NCBI GenBank assembly: GCA_025345505.1 | Contig: JANVCC010000130.1 | Span: 8,878,522-8,942,521 of the forward strand | Direction: 5' to 3' | From: Todiramphus chloris collaris | Lineage: Eukaryota; Chordata; Aves; Coraciiformes; Alcedinidae | DNA length: 64,000 nt | In this document: piece by piece, positions 1 through 13,000 of the stretch | How positions within the stretch are numbered: the stretch's first letter is position 1 | How the letters are laid out: each line of letters opens with the position of its first letter | Notes under the pieces: model-generated | Seen by the model: the letters and a program-made list of their open reading frames with translations, nothing else | Told to the model about the DNA's origin: nothing | The model's database searches: none | Made by a program: the position numbers and the translations under genes

Positions 1-931
1 GTGTGCCCAAGATCCATGCTGTCATATTTTTTCCTGTGCAAACCTGTTTGTGTTTAAACATTGTGTCCCAGTGGCTTTAGGAAGTTGGCTGGCCATCCGC
101 TGGCAGTGTGGATCAGAACCATGACTGCCCTCTGATTTCTTTTGCCTTTCTAGCTCAGTAAGAGCTGAAAAAGCAAGGGGCGGTCTGTTTGACTCCTTAG
201 TGCATAAAGGTCAGGAAGAAGGCTTTAATTCCTCCCCAGTCATTTGGTTTGGTTCCTGAAATAATGTCCATCCGCTCTCAAGGAGCCCACCTTTTTAGCC
301 AGAGTAGGAAGATGTTGATGTAGGATGTCTGTTTGCTTGACCACTGGTGGTCCCCAGGCCTGTGCTCTTTGTATTCTGGGTGCAGAGAATAACACTTTTT
401 TACCCTGATGTGCATTTGGGACAGCCTAGGTACAGGAGAAGTGGACAATTTGCTTTGCGTGGCAGATCAGTACAGGTGGGAAAGAGTGTAAAAACACTGA
501 GTTGGAATAGAGGGTCACACACACACAAGGCACAAACATAGTAATTAAAGTTCATGATTGTGGTACTGGTGTATATCTTTGATCTCTTTCATCTCTCTCC
601 TGTGTCCCCACAAATAAGGAGGGCTGTAGACAGCTGAGGAAGCTGGTTTTGGTGCAAAGTTTTTTGGTATTGATGAGCTAAAGGGAAGGGGACAGACAAG
701 GATGTATCTGAAGCTAACCATGTCAGTTTACTCTCTTCTGTATTACAGTCAAACTCTGATATCAGTGAGGAACAAATCCAGTGGGTTTGGGCTATGTAAG
801 TTTTATATGTTGTGAAATGTTGGTAGAACAAAATGAAAAAGCAGAGACTAAAAATAGTCTTTTTAAGTTAAAAAAAAAAAAAAAAAAGTGTTTTTGGTTA
901 TTTTTTTGTGTAATTTCCCTTTTCTATACAG
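1..931 (+). other. DGKI: Intron of DGKI (3' end)
   Basis: No recognisable upstream DGKI exon. It contains a strong acceptor-like sequence ending at 748 with an exon-like segment behind it (see findings), an A18 run at 870-887, and the pyrimidine tract of the exon at 932. Confidence 0.7.
870..887. repeat. A18 homopolymer
   Basis: Eighteen A in a row, about 45 nt before the acceptor of the exon at 932. It is followed by T-rich sequence, so A/T pairing next to the splice site is possible. Confidence 0.95.
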
Positions 932-1001
932 GACCAAGAAAGCTCTTTCCCCAGAGTACTTTCTGTTCAGAGGCTATCTCCTAGATGGTGCTTCCTAGAT
1001 G
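932..1001 (+). CDS. DGKI: DGKI exon a: segment ending [10 protein letters not shown]
   Basis: A 70-nt exon encoding [18 protein letters not shown] followed by WCFLD, ending in phase 1. A long T/C tract and CAG precede it, and the donor is GTAAGT. The [11 protein letters not shown] motif is the conserved block just after the catalytic region of DGKI and DGKZ; human DGKI has a closely similar DHETSFPR...[11 protein letters not shown], which fixes the start in phase 0. The final G joins CA of the next exon to make Ala. The sequence CCTAGATGGT occurs twice at the 3' end, giving a weaker second GT donor 14 nt upstream of the one chosen. The chosen donor is the one that preserves WCFLDATSADR. The preceding exon is not recognisable in the window. 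Confidence 0.88.
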
Positions 1002-4000
1002 GTAAGTGTGTCTCCCTTCTCTTGCTTCTGGTGTGCATGTGAAGGATAGTGCATCTGAAAGTATTATGGTGGAGGGGTAACTGTTCCTTCTCATTACGCT
1101 GAGCAGGTAAAAAAGGAGCTGGGTACCTCCCTTCACCCTCTGAAAAATGAAACAGGCCCTTTATCTAGCAGTCAAAATGTATGCTGTAGCATTGTCACCC
1201 CACAGAGGCATGTTCTTCTAAGGGTCTCTAGAGGTTTGGTTTATTGGTGTCTCTGCTGTGATGAGCAGCACTTATTACATGGCAGTGCCTGGACTCAGAG
1301 AGCAGCTGGTGGTGGCTGCTCAGCTTGTTGCTGCTGATAAGGCAGAAACTCTTCACTCTGATTTCTCTTTAAGTGCTATAATGTTTAGGTACTACAGTGT
1401 TTAGGTGGTGGAAATGTACCTCCCTTTCCCTGTAAGACGAAGCTTCATGTTACTCCCTGGAATGCTGCACTTGCATTTGACCCAGACTTTGGTAAAGGAT
1501 ATGGTTTATTGGGGCTTTACACCAGGCTCCAGAACACTGGGATTAGCAGCTAAAATGAATGGCATCTGCTTTTGCAAGAACTTCAGCATGGGAAGACAAA
1601 TTTTTATTGTTCTAAACAAAACCCTTTTCTCCTTGGCAAATTCTAATCACTCTTTCTTGCCTCTCATGAGGGAAATTAATAAAAAACATATTGAGAATCT
1701 GGTTGGTTTGTGGAGAAGGCTGGATGGGCAGATACATTCAGTTTTTGTCTTTAGGGACTTGATATTCCCTTGCACTGCCAAATCCTACAATTTTACATCA
1801 CTGTGTTTTTGTGTCAAAAATCCAGAATGAGCAAATCTGATTTCACTAAATGCAAAACAGAAGGAAAACAAAAAAAAAAACCCAAAAAGAAAAAAGCATC
1901 TGATGAAGCATTGTAGGTTATAAAATATGTCTGGGTTTAGTCATGTAAATTATTTGTCAGTGACAAGATTCATATTAGGTGCTTTATTTAGTGAATCTTC
2001 CTTGTTTTCATGTGGTTTTCATAAGTAGCGTAAATTTTCCTTGAGCATATTGGTAATTCAGGATGAATATCTGTGTCCATGAATTTGATTTACAAAGAGT
2101 TCCCAAGCATGTTATTGTTCTTCAGGTTCAAAATTTGAATTAATCCTATTAGACCCATCAATTTCATTATATGCTTGCTATACCTTCATTGGAACAATGC
2201 AGCTTTTTCCAGCACGTATTTTAATATAATCAATTCTTCTTATAAGCCTGAAATCCATTGTATACCATTTATTCATATTTATTTCAAGTTAAAAAATACC
2301 AGTGAATATTGTTTCGTTAAGCCTTACCTTTAAATTCACCATTTAATGGGATAAGAATATGGACAAAACGAATGAATAAGATTATGTTCTTGTGAAACCA
2401 CTGTGACTTCATGGACACAGAGGTTGCCTTATGTGATAGTGATGTTAGTTCAGCCCATTTTGTCCATGCAGTTCTGCTGAGACTGTTTTCTTCACTGCGG
2501 CTTTGTTGTTTCTCTGTCTTGCAGCAACTTCTGCTGATCGTTTTTACCGCATTGACAGATCTCAGGTAAATCTTTATTCAGTTACCACTTCTATAGATTT
2601 TGTTTTAGAGCTACGTCAAATGCAGCTTAAAATGAATCATCTGCCACCCCTCCTGTATATTCTAAAATGCTACTGATACCTCATGAAAAACAGAGGAAAA
2701 CAAATCTGGGCCATTTTTTAATTGATGTAATTCACATTGTTTCACTGAAGGTTTATATCTGTTGACAATCTGTCTTTTTGTTTACTACCAATTGAATGTA
2801 CAGATCAGAATTTTCTACGTTTGTCATCTTTATCAAGTCCTACTAAGTGCATTTGTGTGACACCAGAGTATTTGAGTTTATCTTTTCACTGATCCTTTTA
2901 GTCACCAGAAGTCTTGACCCTGAGTGTGTGATGTGGAATAGCTGTGGAAATTTAGTGTTACAAGTTGAGAAATACAAGCAGAGATGTATCAAATATTCCC
3001 AAGGAACCCCAAAACAAAATGTAGCTCCATTGGATTCAAACCTGTGGTATAGATTATGACTATCTGAGTATATGTTCTAAAAGACACTTGGAAAATTTTA
3101 CAGAGCTTTTGGTGTTTGTGATTTGTAGCCAGAACAGGCCAATTAGTGGCTCAGCATCAAGTGCCAACTATTGATTTCCCACAGTGGTCATTTGTAGCTG
3201 GTCCTCCCGAGAACTGTGTAAGCTGTTTCTGAATCACAGGAACAGATGACTTGCTTCCCAGCAAAAGCAGCTAGTGATTTAGTTCAAGCAGAAGGAGCTG
3301 TGGCTTTAGTTCTGAGGTCTGCATGTAGCACTACGGGACTTCTTTGCACACAGTCACATAAATGCTTTGATGAAGTTATACTTTAATATTTGGAAAGCAA
3401 GGGTGAAGATGGTGTTGCTACAGGTAAATTGGGCAACAGGATTCTGGTTTATCTGCATTTCTTTCATACTTCACTCTGTACAAATGGTCGCCTTTTGTTC
3501 CTACTCATTTGCACTGTGTTTCTGTGGGGAAAACGTCAATACTCTGTGGTGGTCTCAGTACACAAATAGTGGGAAGTTTCCTGCCCATTTGCCTGCATAA
3601 ATAGGCCTACTCACACTTGGTTTGTTTTGAAGGACAATGAGCCTTCGGTGTCATTAACACAAGAGAGGGACTGAGAAAGAAACCTTTGGTAATAGAGATG
3701 TGAAGCTAGAAAGTACAAGTAATGGAGGTCTGGGAGAGTACCCTCAACAGTGAAAATTTCTGTCAGCCATCAACGGAGGGCAGACCTAAAGTGTTGGTCT
3801 TTGTTTTGAAATGAAACATTGTTTTTTTTCAGTAGACCTCTAGTTTTCAGCTGAATAACATAGAGTGGGTAGTAGCTACTACTGTGGGTAGCATCCATTT
3901 AAGTGTTGTTGTGAGTGTGAAGCTTGCTGTTTGGGAATCTTGTTTGGCTTGAAACCGATGAATTATTTATTGGTGACTTCAGTGGCCCTGCTTTTAGTGC

Positions 4001-7000
4001 GTGTGTATGCGTTTGCAGCTAAATAAACACACAGAGTCCCATGAATGCTCTTTTGAGACCCTCATGTGCACAAGCTGGGTGCTCTGAGAGGCCAGTGATA
4101 CTGCAAGTTCAATATTTGTTTCCTTTTATCACTCCAACAGGAACATTTGCACTTTGTGACAGAAATTTCGCAGGACGAGATTTTTATTCTGGACCCGGAG
4201 CTGGTAATGTCACAGCAGGTGGGGACGCCACCAGGGATGCCTGATCTGGTAGTGGAGCAGGCCTCTGGGTGAGTGGGGCTGCCATCTGGCTTTCAGCAAC
4301 CATATTAGTGTTGGGCATCTCTTTTCTGGTCCCCTTTCTAAGGGACTGGGAGATGTGGGAGGGCAGATCTTAGGTGGAGAGCTGAGGACAAGATCAGATG
4401 CAGCCATGGTTGTGGAGGACAGTGGAATGACATCTACTCGCTAAGGCATCCTGGCACATGTAGCAGGGCACCTTTCAACCTCTTCACACCCCCGATAGTA
4501 TCTGCCTCACCATAAATCTATTTCAATTGAGTTACAAACCACTTCTCTTCATAGTCAGGGCTCCAATACTATTGTATAGGGCCCTGAAGCCCTTAGTGCC
4601 TAAGAGTGATGGTAAAGTGTCTCCATTTCTTCTAATCCTCGAGGCAGACCAGAAAGGCTTCTATTCATTAGAAAGAGTCTCATGGTCATGTTGAATTAAG
4701 CTATTTTAGCTTGCGATGGGCTGAAAAACACTGGGAACCAGAAAGCATAGGACCGCCTCAAAGTGGAGCATGTGAAGTACTTTCTGAGGGGTTAGTGGTT
4801 TTTTTCTTCCTTCTTCCCTTCCTAGAATATCAGATCGGTGGAACCCTGCAGTTCGAAAGAGGATGCTGAGTGACAGTGGCCTTGGCAAGATTTCCCCGCA
4901 CTACGAGGTACCTGACAAACAAAAGGACGCCAGCCAGACACATATGCTGCAGTAAGAGCCCTATGCATTCCTCTGCTTGATGATGCGCTGTCACCATCAC
5001 CACAGACAACTCTTATTGGTTCCTTTAAGCTTAATGAATTGTGCTGCTATGCTGAAATTACAGAAGTCCTTTTGCTTTTTTTCTCTTTTGCTCCTCCCTT
5101 ATGTTTCTTCCTCTTTCTCCATTATGTCATGTTCTTGCCTTTTTTTTTTTTTTATTTCTCTGTGGCACCCTGCAATGTTAATAAACCTAGATCCAAGTTT
5201 CCCGAAGTAAATACATTATTTTGGATTCCTGAAGTTCCAGATAACCTTCACGGCAACTGATTATGAAGAAGACTGAAGCACTCACCCTTAAGATAGCTCT
5301 GAGGCAATGTGACAAAGCAGAAACCTCTACAAATGTTGCTCACTTTCAAAGATGTAGTCAATAGTTTTCATATAATCTTGGAATAGAGATACCATTATTG
5401 GTGTAGGATGACTAAACGGTGGCTTTGTGGCTGATAATTCCCTCCGTGAGAATTTTCTACCACCACAATCCTGTTTGCCATGTTCAGATTTGTATAAGAG
5501 CATCTCTTAATTCTTCTTGCCTATTTTACAAGTCGTTCTCAGGTTTTTGGTTCTTCCACTTCAGGTTTTTAAAATCAGTAGTAGATCCATAATCACTACC
5601 AAAGTTTAGATGGGAAGGGCCTGTTTAAACTCTGGTTTAAATCTTGGTAGATTTATTAATTACAAGCAAAGTCAGTAGGACTGCCCGGAGTAAACTGTAC
5701 CTGTCACTGACTACTATAAGGAATTGTTTTCTTAATAGCTTCTCTAAACTTTAACTTTTTTGTCTGAATTATTTTCATAGTAAGTCTCATTCAATAAAAA
5801 AGTCAGTTGTTTCTGAAGACAAGTTTTGTGGAAAATGTGCTGCTGTAAATTATCTTCTTTAAAATAAATCCAGCAGTTATTTCCTGAGATGTTTTAGAGC
5901 TGGTAGTGGATTTAACTTCACTGGAATGAGGTTTTGGACACTTGACATTTAATAAAGTGTCATCATAGTACCAGCGAGATGCCTTTTACTGTTTTGAGGA
6001 AAGGACCTCTGAGCTTGACCTTCTGATAAGGTCGTTCATGCACTTTGGAGACACCTCAGACTCAAGAGCTTTGCTTTTAAAAGTTTCTGTCTGCACATGC
6101 TTGTGGAGGAGTTTTGCCCCTCTGTGCTTAATCCTGGTTGCAGGCCTGCCCACTGGGCTAAGGGAAGGGGGGGACTGCACTGCTCACCACCTGATAACCA
6201 GTAACAAGGAGAAAAGGGAAGCAGCAGTCATGGTCAGATGGAGATGAGTCAGGAAAAGGTGTATGGAGGAACAGGGAAAAGTGATTGTAAAAGCCAAAGG
6301 AACAGAAGGAAAAAGAGGGTGTATGCAGGAATTTGAGGAGCAGAGTTAGGGTGTGGGAACTAGCATTTAGAAATACAGGGGATGTATAGATCTCTGGGAA
6401 ATCAGAATGGGAATAATAAGAAGGAAGAGGATGTGGGGTGGAGATAGGTAAGGAGTGTGACAGGTTAAGGGCATGGGGGAAGGGGTCTATATCTGTTTCT
6501 CTCCAGAGTCTGGAGTTCTGGGCTGATGCAGATTATTCATTATACCAGTGGGCAAGCTCTGAACTCATTTGCTGCCAAGCTAGAAGGTGTGGAGTAAACG
6601 AGGTGGGGGATTGCAGTGGAGAAAGCAAGATATTATTACTCTTAAGGCATTTGAGTGCTGCTCTGGAGGACTGGCTTCTCCCCTCAATTTCCCTGACAGA
6701 ATTTCTGAGTGATGCAGATTTACAACAAACTTTTCACAAATGACCAGTAAAAACAGGCTCTTTATTCCATGCATGTCCACTGTGAAGGAGGGTGTGCTCC
6801 TGGGAGGCCATCGCAAGGAGACTGTGAAAGAGAGTGAAGGGCTGGAAACAGAATTTGTGTGCCTCTGCTTGTATTACTGAAATTAATGGAAAGTTTGTGC
6901 CTGCTTTCCTTCTGACTCTCATTTGCCCAGCTGCAGAATACAAATAATATTGGAACCTCACCTTAGAGGAGCACAGTGAGGGTAAATTTAATGGTCACCA

Positions 7001-10000
7001 GAAACTTAGATACTGTGGGGAGACTCTGCCAGACATGCTTAGGAGAAAATTAATCATTTTGCATTCTGTGCACAGTTTTGATAGTGTGGAATAAATAAAT
7101 CTTGAGGCTGTGCACAGCATATGCAAAATACAAAAGGATATCAAGCAGGTCTCTACTTAAGCACTGAGGCAAGAGTCCAGTAGAAGAAAGTAGCAAGTAA
7201 CAATGTGATTAAAATTTGTCTAAATGCTTGAGTGCAACAGGGCTGGAGTATGATGCTCAGATAACATGAGCTCTGGCATTTCCAAGCTTCTGAGTGCTTG
7301 ACTTTGCAACCTAAAAAAATCTTTTTACCCTGACACTTTAAAGGAAGACTTAGTAAGCACTATTGTATTTTGGCCCCTGAAGTGGCTCTCAGGTTCTTTA
7401 CAGAGGTTTGTCCCTTCAGAAATCTTATTTCAAACAAAACTTGCAAAAAGGATTTTCTCAAAATTCTCCAAAAGGAATATGACAGAGCATAGAGGGGACA
7501 GTTCCTCCTCTACTTGGAGTTCTAGTGGATCTTTTAAGAGTCGTCATTGTCCAGTTTTTACATCTAGTCCAAAACACTGTACAGCACTTCCAGCTCAAAG
7601 TGCAGTGTCTCATAGCTAGCCACTAGGGCAAGTGACAGGGGACTTAATGTGAAATAAGGTTGACCCATTAGGTCTGTTTTCTCAGCGGTCATTTTTATCT
7701 CAAACAGGGGTTGAAAGTGGCCCTCCTCAGATTTTTAAGAGCTGTTTAGACCACAGCCGGTCATAGTAGGATTATAGGATGCTTAGAGTGTCTCTGGCAT
7801 TGCTGTATGTATATGTGTGTGTGTATACACATATATGTACGACCTGTTTAAGATGATGTAATTCTTTCTGAGAAGTGAGGAGTGTAGCTAAAAAGACAAA
7901 GTATGCAAAAAGAAAGCTCCCTTAAATTACTTCAATCAAGGAAATTAGAGAAGAGAATATGAGATCTAAAATAATGATGTTCAGTGTTGCTTTTGATCAC
8001 AAGACGTTGGAGTAAAGAGGAATTTAAATGTACTGGCTTTGAGGCAGAGTTCTTTCTGAGAGAAAATTTTTTATAATTTTGACTTTAATAAGTAAGCATC
8101 ATGTTAGTTAATTTTCAGATGGCTTTTGATTAATGGTATTTCATGTTTTTCTCCCTTTCTGATGGCTCTTTTTGTGTGATCTATGTGTGTAGTGGACAAG
8201 ACATGAAGCAACATCTTGATGCAGTAACTGTGCTGATGCAGGTTGTAGATTAATAGCAACATCAAATTAGTGGGAACAGTGCATACAAGAAAACAGTGGG
8301 AAGAGAATTACTTGGAGTACTGGTATGTGATCTTGAAAAAAGCTAAGTATTCTGGGCTGTCTCCACTGAAACATGTAACTGGACTCTTCCTCTGGACATG
8401 AGTGGGTTTATCATCGTCAATGTTCCTGTTATCAAATAGTGCAGTGAGATGGGGATGACCATGCCCTCATAGCCTTCTGTAAACATTCATTGTTGGCCAT
8501 TTTTTAAATCTTCCTAGTTACATGTGTCACCCTGTTGCGTGATGAGAGCTGGAAAATTAAATAAAATCCACAACAGCATACAAACATGAAAAGGTGACTA
8601 TATCTTGGTAGATGTTTAATCTACATCTTTTAATTGAAGTAATTAATTTTCCCATTGTTTGGGGTAGTAGCAACCACTCTTTTAGCATCTGCCCAGCTGT
8701 GATGGTAATGTGTTTCCAAAGCTGCTAGATGCATCCTTGAATCGAGTGCATGGCTCGTGAAGGGTGGGCGAAGGTTGTCCAGAATGCCATCTGGTCCTGT
8801 CAGTGAGAGGAAGAAAAAAATGCCTGTAGGAGCTGGAAGGTGGTTGCAGCTCTTCACACTAAATAGACATTAATTAGCTAGCAGTACCATCCAGACACTG
8901 CTTTATGAGGCAATAATAACCTAGTTCCTGAGAGGGAAAAAGAAAGAGGCTGAAAGCCAAGTGTTTTAACTCAACCGCAAGAATCAGATCATTGCCCAGG
9001 AAATCAGTGTGACTGTACAGATGTTACAAGGTGGTTTGGTGGTTGGGTTTTTTTTTTGAGAAATCTTTGTGTGGTACAAGGTAAGAAGAGCATCAGGGAT
9101 GCAAACTTGCATGGAAAAAAAAAGAGAAGGAATGCTTATCTTCTTTAATAGACTCCTTTTTAACCCTTATATTTTTCTTAACTCCTAAGTTAGAAAATAT
9201 GAAGAGGTCACTCTTGGGATTTTGATGTGGTAGGCAGGAGCTCCCTAGATATAAACATTTAAAATATTGAAGGTTGGTGAAGATTTGAAAAATTCAGGTG
9301 TTTCTCCCAAACTCTTGCATTGGAAGTCTCAGGATCTGCTCTCCCTTAAGTAGATTAGTTTGCTCTGGTGTGTTTTGATAGCAAAATCTGAATTAGTTTT
9401 CTGGTTCAGATTTAGTTCAAGCTGCATTTATAAGATTAAGCCACAAGAGTGAAGTGTTCATGTTTTCACCAGCTACTTGTACACCTGTGCAAATTACTTC
9501 CCATTGTTTAAAATCCCAGACGAAACTCCATGAGTACTGATTGCTTTCAAACAAATCTTTTTTGAGTGAAGGCATAAATCATCATCTCACCTTCACTGTA
9601 CACTCTTGTGTAGTCCTCATAATAGAATTAGAGCATAAGAAAATGCAATGTCTGTTTATGCTCAATTCTCCCTTTTCTTTTTCTGCTGTTGTCTAAGGTG
9701 AATTTACAAATAGCTTGTAAGGCACTGCTTTTAATACCTTAAACTGGAACATGAGAAAGATTTGCCTAAAGCAGTTCTCCACCTTTTGTGGAGAGTGGTA
9801 TTAAAAAGGAGGCAGTGTTAGTGAAAGGTAAGATGTGGACTCAAAGAAGAGAAAAAGTGATGTAAAGAGAACTGAGTATGATTCAGGGAAAGGTAAACAC
9901 AGGTTAAATAGGGAAGGTACTTTGAAGAAAGCAAAAAAGAAAAAATTAAAAATTATATGAATGTAGGTAATGGTTAAAAATTTGTTCAGAGGGAAAAAGG

Positions 10001-13000
10001 TTCCCTGGGCAAGACTAAGTGGGAAAAACAGCATCTCAGTGTGGGGTCTGTTCCTGTATTTTGAAAGCTCTTACAGTCTTCAGTATGATATAGTCACAGT
10101 ACTTAAAACCATGTGCATGTTTGAGATAGAGGCTACAATTTACCTGTCATTAGGAAGTTTTTCTTTCAGTGGCTGCTGTAAATATGCCCCTACCCCAATA
10201 TCTGGAGACTTTCTTGACAAAGAAGTCACCTGTTAATTTTTTTACATTCTAGTGCCTAGGTGTTGTACATAATGAATGTCATGTATTTTAGATTCCTGTT
10301 GTATTATTAATTCTCACCATATACTTCATGATTTTAGCTGCCTTCTTTGCTTTTGGAGATTTCAGTGGGGAAAAAAGGAATAATTACTGGTTTCCTTTGG
10401 AATTCTACCTTGAAGACGTGCCTACAGTTCTGAAAAGATATTAATTATCATTCCCTTAAAAACTTACAATGTAACAATGAAAATCTAGCAGAATTTGGGT
10501 AGTGCTTGAGTAATTTGTCTCAAAGCTTCATTTCTTGCTGTCCAGAAAAAAAAAAAAAAAAAAGAAAAAAAAATCAGCCTCATAAACAATAGGAAGGCTC
10601 TTAAAAATGGTGGAATTTGGATGACAAAAATGACTGTGTTTTCTCTGTGAGATCCCTATGTTTTTAAACTCAAACCATTTCAGAAAAAGTTTGATTCTTT
10701 TATTTTCGCTGTATAGTCAGTTCAGTGCAGAGCTACTCAAAAACAGGATAGTTATTTTTATTTTGTGGTACAATCACCGAATACAAGAATAATCTGTAGG
10801 CTGTAGCACTGCAGACAGAAATATTTCCCAGTGAAATTCATACTCTCTCCATATTAACAACACAGAAAAGTCTTGTTTAGTGCCTTGTGCTGCTTTGTGC
10901 TTGTGGGATTTCAAAAGTTTCTTTAAGGACAGCTTCTGCTGCTGGTGTCTGTTACTATTTGGAAGCTAATTTGAGTATCCAGCATTTACAATTTCTATAG
11001 AAGTTTTCTTTTTCTTTCTGGTGCTGCTTATACAGCAACTTTAAATATAGTTGTAGATACAGAATGCGTATGAATTTGTTAAATGGTTTGTTACAAAACT
11101 GGAAATAAGACTTTTACCCGGGCAAAGATTAATTCATGGGTGAGTTTTAAGCCACATTTTCACTTAATCCATGTCCACTTTCCCCAAGCAATGTATCTAG
11201 TTCTAGTACTGTTCATCCCTGTCATAGTCAGGAGAAGGGAATCCTGGACGTGTTTGATTTGTAGACACATCTTGACTCAACTGCAGAAAAAAAGGAACAC
11301 AATTTAGAGAGGAAAATACGGTTTTCTCTCTCAAATCTTTCCAAAATAACTTTTCAAAGGCTGGTACTCATGAGATATATGTCTGATATATCCTGTGTAT
11401 CATGTACAGACTATGTAGGTGATGTAAATACATGATCAGACATTCTCAACTCAGGATTCAAGAGACTTTGTCTTCTACTGTGTTGGTACCATCTCAGGTG
11501 TGGTTCTAGGCATGGGAAGATCCTGGCATTTTGCTCTGATGTCTAAAGATACGGAAGCAGGACTAGGGAAAGTGTCCCATAGAGTCTCTGCTATGCCAGG
11601 GAAGGAGCCATGTCTCTATAGTGCTTGCACCAACCAGACCTGAGGGACCCTTGCAAACAGTGAGAATCAGATGGTTCTGGAAACTGTTTAACATGAACTT
11701 TCAGCAACTTCTAGTGTCACCTTTAGGTGATTGAATACATGGAAAACCTTATTTAATCACCTCTTTCCCTGTTAATGAGTAGATTTTTCATGTCACTACT
11801 GCCAAAGCATGGCCTTATCTATAGAGAACTGGAGTGTGGAACAATCATGGGTTTTACTTATTAAAATTTCTGCAACACTCATTAGTATTTGGTACTTACA
11901 CATCATCCTGGCAACACTTCTCCCAGAGATACTGAGCTTTAAGGCACTGTCTTTTGCTTCTGCTCTTGTTAACTGTAATTGGAAAAAGAAGAAATCAGAA
12001 TTTTGTTTATATTTGCATGTGTATGGCCTTATTTGTGTGTGTGAGTGCAATGCAAATGGTGTTTGTTTTCTTCCAGAATTAAATCTCCAGCCTTTGCTGT
12101 TGAGGTGCTGAATTGCTAAGGGGTTTTAACAACTGTAAGCACATCTGATGAGGTGGGTTTTTTGCCCTTTCAGTATGTGTCGGAGATAGAGTACATCCTG
12201 TACTGCATCTTGTAGGATGCTTATTTTCTCATCAGTACTTATTACCAAATAATTTTATTATTCAGAATGTAGCTCCCCAGAGTGGACTGGGTGCGGTTTT
12301 CGCTTCCTCTTTTCCCGCCCACCTGCCCCTGAGGGCTCTTAATGATTTTTGTAACATCTCAACACCTGATGCATGGCTGAGGATATTCACCCTGCTAACA
12401 AATTATTTTGGCAGGCAGTGACATGCAAAACACTCCCACACGCCATGAGACTACAAATCGGCTTCTTTAGAGAGATCTTGTTTCTTAACTGGCATCCTAC
12501 TTTCCAAAAGGGAAATGCAAGCTGTCCAGCAATCTTCTTCTCCTTGGGGTGATTTCAAGCAACAGAATAATCACATGCTTGAGAAAGGGAACTCCCTACC
12601 TGGTTGTTGAAAAAGTCAACTACCACCTAGCTCGAGAAATGCTTTCTGAATAGTTTCAGTAGATAAGGGGATGAAAAAGAGTTTTCCACATGGAATGTAA
12701 GTTTTTTGTTGGAGTGTGTTCAAAGGATAAAATGGATGTTGACAACTACAGATAGCTAGGTGCCTTGGTTTTTGGTAAGTGGCTTACCATAACAGCTATA
12801 AATCTGCTTTCCACTCTCTGATAGCCAAGGCTGAAGCTGTAGAGTTCTTTCTTTTTTTTTTTTTTTCTTTGTTGTTACAACTCTTTCTTCTTTTCCCTTT
12901 GTTTCCATCCTTGGTTGCTTACTTTAGCCCTTGGATTGAGAAGCAGAATCTGTGCTGAGAAGTAAAGCAGCTCTGCAATAAAAGCAGCAGAGAAACATGT

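Noticed and set aside
1405-1830. 141-codon open frame on the plus strand between two DGKI exons
   Set aside because: It matches no family I know and is bounded by no splice signals; chance open frame.
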